Positions 1-9,164 of a DNA stretch of 64,000 bases are shown piece by piece. How positions within the stretch are numbered: the stretch's first letter is position 1; each line of letters starts with the position of its first letter. The position numbers were made by a program, and so were the translations under genes. The notes beneath the pieces are model-generated. The model did no database searches. It was not told where the DNA came from and saw only the letters and a program-made list of their open reading frames with translations. The stretch is from Cyathus striatus (lineage: Eukaryota > Basidiomycota > Agaricomycetes > Agaricales > Nidulariaceae): positions 1,550,001-1,614,000 of the forward strand of contig JAOVFP010000004.1 in assembly GCA_025738555.1 (NCBI GenBank), written 5' to 3'.

Positions 1-1
1 C

Positions 2-451
2 CGCAAGGGAGAAGATTTGAAAGCAATCGTCAAATATGCCTTAGATCACTACTACATGGAAATCATCGATGAGCTAACGCCATTCCTAGTGGTATTGCCA
101 CTGAAAATGACTATCCATCTCTTTCCTATCCAGTTACAAACGGATTGGGTATAGTATATCGTCGTTCACTCCTGACTTATTTTTCTTACACTATTTCAGG
201 CGTTACACAGGGACCAGTGGATGGTTGCATATCAGGAAGCATGTTCTATGCTTTTACTACATGAAAGGGAATGTGGTACGCCAGTGTGTCGTAGCCGGAC
301 GTATAATCTGGAGATGGGTGACATGTTCGCGATCGAAGAATTTGTTACGGAGTGCCATAAACTAGCATCCTGGAAAGAGGAAGTGAAATTTAGCATTCAA
401 GATATTCAGAAGTTTAGTTCAGTCTGCAGCCAGATAGTACCGAAAATTTAG
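2..451 (+). CDS. BTB/POZ family protein (copy A), 3' part only
   Basis: The 5' part lies outside the window. Frame 2-148 encodes the end of the BTB exon (DLKAIVKYALDHYYMEIIDE, then LFPIQLQTDW). A 51 nt intron (149-199, GTATAG...TTTCAG) joins TGG to GCG TTA CAC, giving the family exon 3 start ALHRDQW. Exon 3 ends with the usual block W-KEEV-IQDIQKFSSVCSQ. In relatives a donor follows this Gln; here the GT is mutated (CAGATA), so translation runs on to IVPKI and stops, and the microexon is lost. BTB domains mediate homo- or hetero-oligomerisation and can act as cullin-3 adaptors. No second known domain is visible, so the role is unknown. Confidence 0.8.
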
Positions 452-2924
452 TGATGGCTCTTACTGCGTAAAGATGATAATATCTTTGTAGCTAGTGATT
501 CCACTGGTCAGTCAGCTATCGTATCGCTGACCTTCAAATATAATAAATTTTAGAGATTTAGCACTGGCAAGTACCATAAATGTCGGGCAACAGCCTGACC
601 GGCTAAGTCTCTCAAGAGCCTCCGAAAAATGTAACTTTCATAGTAATTGAAACTATAATCTATTAGTACCTGTAATAGCCATATGTTTCCATAGTGATAT
701 ATGTATATTTTATCCAAAACATGAAAGCACTGCCAAATGTCAATGTCATGTCGGACTGTTGAATGGTTGCGTTCAGGACGATTCAATGGCAGACGTATTG
801 ACCCATCCAATGATCAACTGTTCTGTTGATATCTGTTGATAAAGAAATAAGGCCGACAAGCGGCATTGCCCACTACCTCAGGGGGATAGAGTGATCTTGT
901 GTGGGGGGAGTCGGTGGAGGAATATATAATATATTACATGCAGTAGTACTTGTACATAATACTATGAAGATTGATAAGTTGGATACATAGTCGTAAAACG
1001 GCGGAAAGAGAGCAAAAAATACATTTTTATCTTCTTTTGTAGACATCCGACAACGGAGTCGGTACAAAGGGAGAATAAGTGGATAATGAAAGATCACGCT
1101 GCCAAGCGATGAAGGACTAGAGACGTACATTTGACTAAGCCGAAACCAATCCATTATCAGTAAATCATTACAACATTTGTAGGGAATGAAGTGGACAACG
1201 AAGAACACCTGTACAACTACAAATGATGTACACACAAATAAATTATCCCGGCACAATCTTCACAGCGCGAGATGAACAACATTGAATAAAAAAGAGGACG
1301 TCAACGCGATGATAGGCATAATCAAACCACCCCCGACAGGTCGCTACTCCAAGTAGCTACAACACGTAGCAGACTCCTGAACAGGGTGGTATGTCCAGAG
1401 GAAGAAGTTGCCAGTGGGCGAGAACTTCAAGGCTGTATCGACATGTTCTACAACACTGTGGTGTAGCCTGTAGATCGGGCTCGTCAATCCCACAATACTA
1501 AACTGTGCGTAGTGGAAGGTGACGGTGAGTGTGGGAGGAGACGGGGGCGACTGGCGGACACTGAGATACTTGTCATTGTCTTGATGCAGGGGAGGAAGGA
1601 AGAGGGGGCTGGATGGTGAATTGTTGACACCGTTATTGTCAACGGAACAGATGTTGTCATCATCGAAAATAATGGAAGAAGGAAGGAGGAGGCAGGAAGA
1701 TGTAATGTCGTTGTCGTCGCCGTGAGGAAGAGAGCAGGGAGGGAGGAGGAAGAGAGTGGACGATGTGAAGATAATAGTGTGCTTGCTGGCGGATGAGATG
1801 TCGTCATCATGACACAGGAGACGGGAAGAGGTGGTGTGGAAGACGCCGAAAATGCGAGGAGCAACATTTTCATAGTGACACAAAGGAGAAAGATGATGGT
1901 GGCAGTTAGAGGAAAGAGAGCACTGTGTTGTCGATATTGTAATTCGGAGTGAAGTGAGGCATTTTCATCTGATGCCAAAGCTGAAAGTAGCAAGGTTTTC
2001 GCCGTGATGCAGGGAAAAAAGAGGGAGGAGGGATGTCATGAGCGGGAAAAGTTGACGTCCATCAAGCTTTGCGAGGGTGTAAGGGCGTATATGCGTCGGA
2101 ATCTTTTGTAGGCGTTTCAAACCTTACTGAGGTAGTGATGATGGTAGCAGCGAAGTGCCTAACGTGGGTTGAAGATTGCGGTGGTGATGATGGTGGTAGT
2201 GACGAGAAAGGCTGGGAGGTGAATGATTACCAGATGAATACTGACACTCACAGTACCTTCCCACACACGACGCGTCCAGCCTTCCAGGACTTCAGTCTGC
2301 CGTTTGGCAAGTCTATGAGCCAGTTGGAGGCTCTCCCTATCTCTTAGGCACGCGCCCCTTAGAATCAGTTCGACCACTGGCTGGAAAAGAGCATGAATAT
2401 CCCTGATCATCGTGTTACAAAACTCTGCGAATACCAGTCCTTTCCAATGGCATCATCATCACCGTGATATAAGGGAGGAGGAGGAGGGAGGAGGGGAGCT
2501 TAATCTCCAGCTTGAGGATTTGATATCGGGCTTCTGTGTCACTGTATTTATGCCGATTCGGTGGTCGTATAGTAGAGGATGCGCCATGTCATTGAATTGA
2601 GAAATGTACTTGGTTTTAACTTTTGAGCACGGGGCAAAGCTTGACTAATCACTTTGTCACAGAGCGTCACAAGGCATCTGCCAAGCAGCCAATCACACAG
2701 TGTCAAAAGGCGCCAGCCAATCTTGTTGTGAGAAAGTGAGATCTCAAACGCGATCCATTGCCTTTCCAGGAGATCCCCCATAACCCAGCTACCTTAAAAG
2801 GTAGTGGGAATAATTGATATCGAGAAGATAAATCGACACGTGGTTACCATGTTCAATCTCCGACTTCATAAATAAGTCGGTCTCACCCAAGTCTCACTCT
2901 CTTTGTTGTTATCCATCTCAAAGC
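452..2924. other. gene-poor stretch with purine-rich degenerate repeats
   Basis: No recognisable gene. At about 1495-1920 the plus strand is a purine-rich degenerate tandem array: blocks of GGAGGAAGAG-type sequence alternate with GTCGTCATCATCG-type blocks about every 55-60 bp. The long minus-strand open frames here (Ser/Pro/Leu/His-rich) are low-complexity by-products of that composition. The last ~110 bp are the 5' flank of BTB B, shared with BTB F. Confidence 0.5.
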
Positions 2925-3888
2925 ATGAACTCTCCTGTAAAAAAATCGGAAAAATGTCAGTACGCTATCATTATTCCTATCGTTGCTACTTATCTAATCT
3001 TAAATATTTATGCTTCAGTCGGCTGCTTGCTTGATGCGGACGTTACTTTCAAGTCGATCGACGGCGTTTTGTTCGCTTTACATAAAAGGAACCTTTCCAT
3101 CCATACTGGTGGATTTCCTCCTGCTGATAGCAGTGTTGAAAGCGAACCTATACAACTTACAGAGAAATCTGAGGTTCTCGAGTTGTTATTCCAATTCGTA
3201 TATCCCCCTGACGTCCCTATCCTTGTGGATGTATCATTTGAACTTCTCGTGGAACTTGCACGCGCTGCTGAGAAATACAATGTGTACATTGCTACACCTC
3301 TTTGTCGAGTCCACATGCTATACATCGTGCGAAGCCACAATACTTTATACAGTCGAAAAAATATCACATCTGCTGATAAATACGTTCTCAAATCGATCGT
3401 CAAATGCGCGACAGATCACTCTTATATGGAGATCCTCGACCAAGCGGCTCCATTACTAGCTCCTGAGCCACTGACTTCCACAATTTTTTTATTTCCGCAA
3501 CATTTACAAGCTTCCTGGGTATTGTACCATCGGTTTCTTTAAATTTTAATTTCTGATACATTTTTAGGCTATATACCGGGAGCAATGGGTGGATATTCAA
3601 CGTGATTCCTACGCACGACTAGTAGGCCATAGAAGGCAATGTGATGCATGCAAAAATCGTTCAGATCCTTTGAGCCTAGCGGATTTGCTGATTATTGAAG
3701 ATTCCTTTCTCCTAATGACGCTAACATGTATGAAAGGAATAAATGAATGGGGAGGAGAAGTGAAGCGTACAATTGCTTCCAAAATTAGAAGCTTCAGCAC
3801 AATCTGCAATAAGGTACCGTGCATTTTGTAAACCAGTAAACCCGAGTATGCTAACTCTACTTACGGCTTGCAGCCAGTTCTATCATGA
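2925..3888 (+). CDS. BTB/POZ family protein (copy B)
   Basis: Proposed exons are 2925-2955, 3019-3518, 3568-3813 and 3874-3888, giving about 263 aa. Exon 1 (MNSPVKKSEK) splices in phase 1 to recreate the invariant Phe before the domain. The BTB core follows: DADVTFKSIDGVLFALHKRN, then HTGGFPP, VLELLFQFVYPPDVP, and ARAAEKYNVYIA. Intron 2 falls after LQASW. Exon 3 begins AIYREQW and carries H-RRQ-C-DA-C, the family's H-x3-C-x2-C motif. Exon 4 is a 5-codon microexon, PVLS plus stop. Intron 1 (63 nt) is stop-free and a multiple of three, so a naive gene finder reads through it. Its closest relative is the broken copy F. Confidence 0.82.
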
Positions 3889-4170
3889 TGGTCCTCTGCC
3901 TCGTTGTACCATTTTACCACGTTCTTGATCAATGCAAGGAGTGGAATGACATTTGTGCGCTGAGACAGCCATAATATTCGATACATAAAATAGCCATTTT
4001 GTCTTCTGTGACTAAAAGAAAGGACGTCTAGCATCTGTATATTAATAAATAAAGTATGTAACTCGTGACTTCCGCAGCTGCAGCCATTCTTCCCAAGAAC
4101 CTCACACCGTAACATCGATCATAGCCATCGATATCCACCAAGTTGTCTATCCAGAACTTTACTTTAAAGT

Positions 4171-5051
4171 ATGTCCTCCAATTCCTCTGCAACGAAATCT
4201 CAAACATGTGAGTATGTATTCAATATATATCTACGTGTCGTTCATCGTTTATATTATGAATATGATGTAGTCAAGAAATCTGACGCCGATGTTACCTTCA
4301 AGTCGAGCGATGGTGTTTTATTCGCACTACACAAGAAGAATCTTGCCCAGCACACGGGTGGATTTCCTCCTGAGGAGATTTGTACCGGGCCTGAAATCAT
4401 CGAACTTTCAGAAGAATCTGAAACCCTCGAACTGTTGTTTCAGTTCATATATCCTCCCGATGACCCAAGCCTGAAAGGAGTACCATTCACATTATTATTG
4501 AGGCTTGCGGATGCAGCCGAAAAATACATGGTGTACATCGCCAGATCGGCGTGTAGAATGTGCATGTTACTCCTCGTACAGAGGTACCACCATGAAAACG
4601 CTCTCGAAATTTTGAAGAATTCCAATAAAGAGGATCTGAAATCAATAGTCAAATATGCCGCAGAGCACTCTTACATGGACATCATAGATGATGCGGCATC
4701 TTTGCTAGTTCCCGAGCCTTTACATTCGACAATTTTCTGTTTTACGTGCGAGCTACAGGCGACCTGGGTAATGTGCATACTCCGCTACCTTTTCGTTTTC
4801 TAATATATCGTCAGGCCTTATATCGAGAGCAATGGATTGTTCTTCAACGTGAAGCTAGTGAGAGTTTCTTAAACCATAAATTTAACTGTACAACGTGCAT
4901 AGTTAGCAAAATTGCGATAACCCTCAGGCTTACAGATCTCACTAAAGAGAAAACGCCCCAGTCCCACTCGTGTCAAGTCTATAATCGATTAAGAGATGAA
5001 ACAAAGGTTAAAATTAATAGAATTAAAAGGTTCAGTTTTATCCGCAATTAG
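4171..5051 (+). CDS. BTB/POZ family protein (copy C)
   Basis: Proposed exons are 4171-4207, 4271-4767 and 4815-5051, about 256 aa. Exon 1 is MSSNSSATKSQT; phase-1 splicing restores Phe. The BTB core reads KKSDADVTFKSSDGVLFALH, HTGGFPPEEI, ETLELLFQFIYPPDDPSLKG, DAAEKYMVYIARSACRM. Exon 3 (ALYREQWIVLQREAS) has HKFNCTTC, then ends KRFSFIRN at a stop, with no microexon. C, G and O form a subfamily (same exon 1, same FIRN end). It starts about 280 bp after the end of B and converges with a tRNA and the CK2-like gene. Confidence 0.83.
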
Positions 5052-5401
5052 ATCCTGTACATAATACTCAGCTTGATGTTAACGATAGTGGTTGATACTG
5101 TATGATACTGACTGGTTTATCATGATGCTTACTGCTGATCCTAAATGGTAAATATTGCTTGTAGACGAAGCAACCTTTCCCTGATGGATAACAAAATTAG
5201 TGTAGTAAGGAGAATAGCTGGTCCTCCTATCTGCATATGTTATAATGTACAACGATATTGGGGAATCGGTGGGGGGTGGTCGCATTGCAATAGAACGAAG
5301 GGTCGTCTACACAACAGGGTTCAAACTCCAAGTCCTCAAGGGAACAGATAAGGAGTTTAAAGTTCAAATCTATAAAAATCAAAACATAGCTCGAGACAAC
5401 T

Positions 5402-5498
5402 TCGAGTACGGGGAATCGAACCCCGAGCTACCGCGAAATTTTCAGAACGCTATTAGACATATGAAAGGCGGTAATGTTAGCCGTTACACCATACTCGA
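5402..5498 (-). tRNA. tRNA-Glu (anticodon TTC) with a 26 nt intron
   Basis: The minus strand folds as a cloverleaf. The 7 bp acceptor TCGAGTA/TACTCGA pairs perfectly. The D arm GTGT-AACGGCTA-ACAT is the eukaryotic tRNA-Glu pattern. The anticodon stem is ACCGC/GCGGT with loop CTTTCA...C, and the T arm is CGGGG-TTCGATT-CCCCG. The extra 26 nt lie just after position 37, the canonical tRNA intron site. A TTTT run, a plausible Pol III terminator, begins about 15 nt beyond the 3' end. The duplicated block at 20.4 kb lacks this tRNA. Confidence 0.85.
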
Positions 5499-5525
5499 GA
5501 TGCAGGACTTGTTTTAAGTGCAACC

Positions 5526-5590
5526 TCTCTGTATGGGAGTCGAACCCAGCTTTCGCGCGATCTTCATCGCAGTAGAGCACATGGAAGAGA
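5526..5590 (-). pseudogene. tRNA-like relic
   Basis: About 30 bp upstream of the tRNA-Glu on the same strand there is a clear T arm (TGGG-TTCGACT-CCCA) and a GCGA-TGAAGA-TCGC hairpin containing GAA. The flanks TCTCTTC and ACAGAGA pair at only 5 of 7 positions. The D arm is too short. It reads best as a decayed tRNA, possibly tRNA-Phe. The anticodon call is weak. Confidence 0.4.
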
Positions 5591-5604
5591 CTTGTGATAA
5601 AACA

Positions 5605-7039
5605 TTATACAGACGATATCGAGTTACACGCTCCATCAACAGACTCAGTAGGTACACAAGTTCGAACAGGATCTACGAAGACAATTGATAATACTATAAA
5701 AATAGTAGACGGAACGTGTACTTACCAAAGTACGGATGCGCCTGAGATTCGCGTGCGGTAAGTCGTTGCTGATGATCATACCGTAGAAGCTTGTCCAATA
5801 AATCGAAGGCTTCATTAGAGATGTAACGTTGGTTTTCAGCCGTGATAAACTGAGTCCAGGGCTTTCGTGGAAATCTGAAAGTAGTGGCCCGTTAATAGAT
5901 TCATATGGTACTAGCACTAATATCATTCTCACCTGCCCAGTAGTTCCTTATACTGCAGATCCAACTGAATATTATACTTATCAATGTAGGAAAACAGGTC
6001 ATCTGTACCCAGAACCTTTGATATTCTGAGTAACTGGTCGTAGTTGTCGTGACCGTGGAAGAAGGGCTCCTTGCGGAAAATCTATAGAGGCCATTGCATA
6101 AGCTTGGTCTGAACTAATAATCATGTTAGCACACCATGGAAGCAAACATGCATCCGAAATTCCACATATCCAAGCTATAATCGTATTCTTGGAAGTCGAG
6201 GAGAAGTTCCGGTCCTTTGAAGTAGTTCGAGACCCTAGTACTGTACTGCGTCTTGGGGTGATAAAACTCTGCCCAACCCCAATCAACAAGGCGTAACTAA
6301 AGATGAACATGAAGTTTATCAACGCTAACTGTTCCATGTTATTAGACTTACTTTACGCAGCTCATGGTCTATCATAACATTATGAGGCCTGACACCCCTG
6401 TGCATAATTCCTTTTGAATGGCAATAGTCCAAGGCCTTTGAATATCCTGTCAATGGGGGGCCAATAACTTCTAATGTTCTGACGTATTCTCACCTTAAGC
6501 AATTCAAACATGTAATACCGCACGTCCACATCCGTGAATCGAGGGTAAAGCACCCTGAAATCAACATTGTCAATGTATTCAGTTATTAAACTGGGAGTCT
6601 TCGATGTAGGCTCGCGAACGACATCCAGAAGGATATCGATATTGGGACCCCCAGCAAGGTTTTGGAGAATTTTAATTTGTTTCTTGACTATTTTCTCTTT
6701 AACGGGCTTGATAACCCTTATGATACATTTCGCTTCGGTGACAATATTTACACCCTCGAAGACCTAGGAGGAGTATCCAAGTCAGGACACTGGTATTTGT
6801 CGTAATAATGAATGTAGCATGGCACCTCGGAGTATTTTCCACTCCGACCGACTTTATGAACGATCTCATACTTTTTTTGAGTCCCCCACGGAACCTGAAA
6901 GCTCTCTTGAAACCGGTAAGGGCTTGCTGAAGGTTAGAGAAAATCAAGACTAACCATAATCATACCATGAAGGACCTAATCGAGCGTTGACGTCGTGGTA
7001 TACACGAGCAACAGATACAGTTGGAGAAAGGCCCACCAT
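5605..7039 (-). CDS. casein kinase 2 alpha-like pseudokinase
   Basis: Eight exons (7039-6955, 6926-6826, 6763-6494, 6435-6352, 6296-6135, 6081-5933, 5874-5726, 5672-5605) join to exactly 356 codons with no internal stop. CK2-alpha landmarks: [18 protein letters not shown] at the N-terminus, the Gly-rich loop as [15 protein letters not shown] (one residue inserted), [84 protein letters not shown] and [17 protein letters not shown]2-alpha is an acidophilic Ser/Thr kinase of nucleus and cytosol. Here the ATP-binding Lys is Arg78, the alphaC Glu is Gln91, the catalytic Asp of HRD is Gly166 and the Lys two residues on is Arg168; the DWG Asp (185) is kept. Catalysis is therefore unlikely. Either a pseudokinase under constraint or a young pseudogene. 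It converges with BTB C. Confidence 0.85.
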
Positions 7040-7864
7040 GAGATGATACTTGGACGTCAAAGAAAGGATAGCTCAAAAGAAATGAACACGCTACAAAATG
7101 ACTGCGACGGTCCCGTACGGAATGGAGCCAACACATTAAGTACTGATTATGATGCGTTCCCACGCACAGCACTTCCCTCATTTGGATTGCCAGTTCCGGG
7201 CAAGCGTTGAACGTTAACCTCCACGCAATTTCCAAGACACTAAACAATCGCAAACCGCACAAATGACCACATGCAGTGAAATATCTCGTACGCACGCCGA
7301 GAGGAAATCCAAATACTTACCACGCTCCTTTATGTACATATTACCTTTTCATACTGATACCGTAGACTCCGAGGAAAGGGTTTAAATTCCTGTACCCAGG
7401 GTGAACCGGTGGAACTTAGAGCGGCCTGCGCACTGCATGCTGGGTATGGAACTGGTCCTCGTCGCAGGAATGAGATAACTACTCTTTGTGCTTTGTGAGG
7501 GGGCAGGGGGTTCCGCGCCTGTAGTCCGAAGGACTTGAGGTTCGATAAATCATGTGCTGTGACTCAATGGTTCAAAGTCCCTTGTAGGACAAGTTGCCTA
7601 ATAAAAATGTTACAGATATGATAGTATACATACTTGATTATTCTTGTGTTGCAGTTGCACAACTCATAGGAATAGGTATTATTATCATATCTTTTCCTCG
7701 AGAGCATGGCAAAATACCATTTCAATTTGGCCAATGGCAAGCCAAAAAAGCTAATCAATCCTTATATGGAGCACAACCAGAACTTAATCTGCACGGCGAA
7801 GACCGCACTGCTTGACACCTAGTACACTGCCACATCTTCATCGACCACACTCATCACTTCAACC
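7040..7864. other. intergenic between the CK2-like gene and BTB D
   Basis: No gene seen. At 7190-7290 there is a block shared with 20.7-20.8 kb (upstream flank of the CK2-like gene), and at 7360-7400 a short match to 20.88-20.93 kb. From about 7760 the sequence matches the flank upstream of BTB H (TTCATCGACCACA). Confidence 0.55.
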
Positions 7865-7913
7865 ATGTCCATCATTGAAAGCTGTGAATCTATAGGACGA
7901 TGGTCGAAGTTAT
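7865..7913 (+). other. extra first exon of H type upstream of BTB D
   Basis: ATG at 7865 opens MSIIESCESIGRWSKL and reaches a GTAAGTG donor in the family's phase 1. Exon and promoter match BTB H (MSTPAPESIGGWSEI). It could splice to the BTB exon at 8204 in frame, but a second first exon of the I-M type lies in between at 8107. Alternative promoter exon or fossil; the sequence cannot decide. Confidence 0.6.
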
Positions 7914-8106
7914 GTAAGTGATAATGAAATTTAAAGCCTCGTGATACGTGAACGCGTGGCGTCTATGGATGGCTGCAAAATGAAGTTGATAGTAGATACG
8001 CTATGCCACGAGGGAGGGTAATGTTTCCCTCGTTCCCCAGTGGTATTAATACCAACGCTTCTTTCCTTAGTTTTTCATCGATCCGTCGCCGCCCACAGCG
8101 CAAGAC

Positions 8107-9069
8107 ATGTTCTCATCCGAGCTTTTAAAGCAATCAAAACTATGTAAGTGTAGTACAATAAATGGTAGCTGATATCTAATCATTTCCCACCTGGGTATTC
8201 CAGTCAACAAGCCTGATGCCGACGTCACTTTCAAATCGAGCGATCGCGTTCTATTTGCGTTACACAAGGAAAATCTTGCCAATCATGCAGGTGGATTTCC
8301 TCCTGCAGACAGTACAGTAGGAGCTGAAACAATCGACCTCCCTGAGGAATCTGAGATACTCGAGCTGTTGTTCCAGTTTGTATATCCGCTCAATGATGTC
8401 CCAGATCTATTGGATGTTCCACTCACACTCCTCATGAAATTATCACGCGCCGCAGAGAAATATGTGGTACACGTCGCTATTCCACTCTGCAAGATGCGTA
8501 TGTTCTTTATTGTCAGAAGTTATTATACTTCGAGACCTCTTAAAGATTCCACGAAAGACGATTTAAAATTAATCATCAAATACACCCTCGATCATTCAGG
8601 TTACAAGAGGGTTATGGATGAAGCCGCTCCTTTGCTGGCAGTATCAGAGCCGCTGGAATCGACATTATTTATGTTTCCACCTGAACGACAGTCGTCTTGG
8701 GTACCGTTCTGCATTCATGATTATTCTACTACAATTCATACATTTTATTAATAGGCGTTATATCGGGAGCAATGGGCAGTTGCTCAGCGCTTTGCATCCT
8801 CAGAGTTGTCAACACACAAAGCTGGTTGCTCTAGCGAGTGCAGATCTAGTTCAACCGATTTGAGGCTAGATAGTTGTATCTTGCATCTCGAGGATTTCAG
8901 TCTTAGCACTGGCAACTGTTATTATCTTGAAAAGCACTGGAAAAAGAGTGTTTCACAGAAAATTAATGATATTCGGAAGTTTAGCTCTGTCTGTGACCAG
9001 GTATGCTATCCAGTGCAAAAGACGATGACGAGCTTACAGTGAAGTTTATTGTAGCCAATACAACCATGA
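8107..9069 (+). CDS. BTB/POZ family protein (copy D)
   Basis: Proposed exons are 8107-8143, 8204-8700, 8755-9000 and 9055-9069, about 264 aa. Exon 1 is MFSSELLKQSKL; the core reads NKPDADVTFKSSDRVLFALH, HAGGFPPAD, LFQFVYPLNDVPDLLDVP, RAAEKYVVHVA, TLDHSGYKRVMDEAAPLLA. Exon 3 starts ALYREQW and includes HKAGCSSEC and the end block SVCDQ; the microexon is PIQP. Body, promoter and 3' end resemble the minus-strand I-M array rather than its neighbours C or E. The gene looks like a transposed I-M-type copy sitting behind an H-type promoter and first exon. Confidence 0.82.
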
Positions 9070-9164
9070 TACGGGGATTCTACTTGCAACGGTTATTCAA
9101 ACGTAGACTGTGTGGTGGTAGGTACAAAAATATCGAGAATGGTCATGTAAGATATACCTTACTA

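Larger units (their letters stand above)
2815..8010 (+). repeat. segmental duplication unit, copy 1 (B-C-CK2-5' end of D)
   Basis: This unit is matched in order and orientation at about 15790-21370. Matches seen: the 5' flank of B and F (GTGGTTACCATGTTC); B and F exons; the C and G genes with their upstream flank (CATTTTGTCTTCTGTGACT); CK2-alpha exons 7-8 facing C or G; the block with CCACGCAATTTCC upstream of CK2; and the promoter plus first exon of D (7865) and H (CATCTTCATCGACCACA). The outer limits are approximate. Confidence 0.75.

Noticed and set aside
1344..1993. Two long overlapping minus-strand open frames rich in Ser/Pro/His
   Set aside because: They follow from a purine-rich degenerate repeat on the plus strand and have no homologous look.
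5300..5340. GGGTTCAAACTCC as a further tRNA T arm
   Set aside because: The stem does not pair and no acceptor or anticodon arm is found around it.
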